NCBI GenBank assembly: GCA_963576565.1
Contig: OY755040.1
Span: 82,307,321 to 82,371,320, forward strand
Source of the DNA: Aspidapion aeneum
Lineage: Eukaryota > Arthropoda > Insecta > Coleoptera > Brentidae
Reading direction: 5' to 3'
Length of the DNA: 64,000 nt
Below, piece by piece: positions 63,785 through 64,000 of the stretch; positions within the stretch are counted from its first letter, which is position 1, and the number at the start of each line of letters is the position of its first letter. The translations under genes were made by a program, and so were the position numbers. The notes under the pieces are model-generated. The model saw only the letters and a list, made by a program, of their open reading frames with translations, was not told the DNA's origin and ran no database searches.

Positions 63785-64000
63785 TAGGAAATAAGGGAGC
63801 CTAGAGTCTCCATTGCCTCTCGGGTATGCTTTTAAACAGTGGAGAATAACCAGGTAAGTAAACTACAATTTCATTAAAAACTCAATTTCTATATATACTA
63901 TTTTTTGTGTATTTTGTCATTTTAATTTAGTGGTACAAACCCTCAAAGAAAATAACTAAATATATGCAACTCAATAAAATAAAATAAAACTATAAATCCC
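63785..64000 (-). repeat. BEL-3 5' LTR, partial at window edge
   Basis: The sequence right of the primer binding site should be LTR; it continues past the window. No copy of it was found near 35,558, so the identification rests on the primer site alone. Confidence 0.45.

Larger units (their letters stand above)
35558..64000 (-). mobile_element. BEL-3: outer BEL/Pao element, split by LINE-C and BEL-4
   Basis: Minus strand from the 5' LTR at the right window edge to the pol end at 35,646. With inserts removed the internal region is about 5.6 kb, normal for BEL/Pao. BEL-4 is bordered by CCATC (40,569-40,573) and TCATC (61,540-61,544); joining the flanks restores the reading FGW-VMG between protease and reverse transcriptase. 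LINE-C sits at 38,032-39,649. Coding parts carry frameshifts and active-site losses, so it is the oldest of the nest. The 5' LTR continues beyond the window. Confidence 0.85.

Overview
The window looks like repeat-dense heterochromatin or intergenic DNA from an animal, most likely an insect. It is A+T-rich, carries introns-style splice signals, BEL/Pao and Ty3/gypsy LTR retrotransposons, CR1/Jockey-like and RTE-like LINEs, hAT-type MITEs and simple-sequence satellites, and has no bacterial gene organisation. I recognise no host gene. Nearly all coding sequence belongs to mobile elements.

Layout. 1-4.37 kb: an A/T microsatellite with long inverted arms, (CCGAA)n, a ~141-bp tandem repeat and a hairpin repeat. 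4.37-11.54 kb: BEL-1, a complete BEL/Pao element (+ strand) with identical 483-bp LTRs and TTCTC target duplications, inserted into a second copy of the 141-bp repeat, which resumes after it. 12.2-12.4 kb: a hammerhead-ribozyme-like fold with a degenerate second copy. 14.1-21.7 kb: LINE-A (+), split by a younger LINE-B (15,545-19,129) with an 8-bp duplication and a (CTAAA)n tail. 21.7-25.6 kb: decayed Ty3/gypsy element G2 (+), cut by a 334-bp MITE. 27.2-28.1 kb: RTE-like LINE remnant between two copies of a short repeat. 29.0-35.3 kb: BEL-2 integrase remnant (-), split by a 5-kb non-coding element with inverted ends and long inner inverted arms, which itself contains a 276-bp hAT MITE.

35.5-64.0 kb is a Russian doll. 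The outer element is BEL-3 (-). A 5'-truncated LINE-C sits in its pol gene (38,032-39,649). BEL-4 (-, 40,574-61,539, ~412-bp LTRs) sits in its protease/RT junction. BEL-4 is in turn cut by G1 (-, 43,855-58,274), a 14.4-kb Ty3/gypsy element with LTRs of about 3.24 kb and a leader of about 3 kb. Removing each insert with one target duplication restores the reading of the host element, so the order of insertion is BEL-3, then BEL-4, then G1.

The most unusual object is G1. Its giant LTR contains, in the sense direction, a chain of three possible exons with good splice signals, one continuous reading frame and a downstream AATAAA, plus in antisense a ~440-bp module also found beside G2. Several young elements carry single-base frameshifts despite identical or near-identical LTRs, which may mean assembly indels rather than biological decay; this should be kept in mind for every pseudogene call here.
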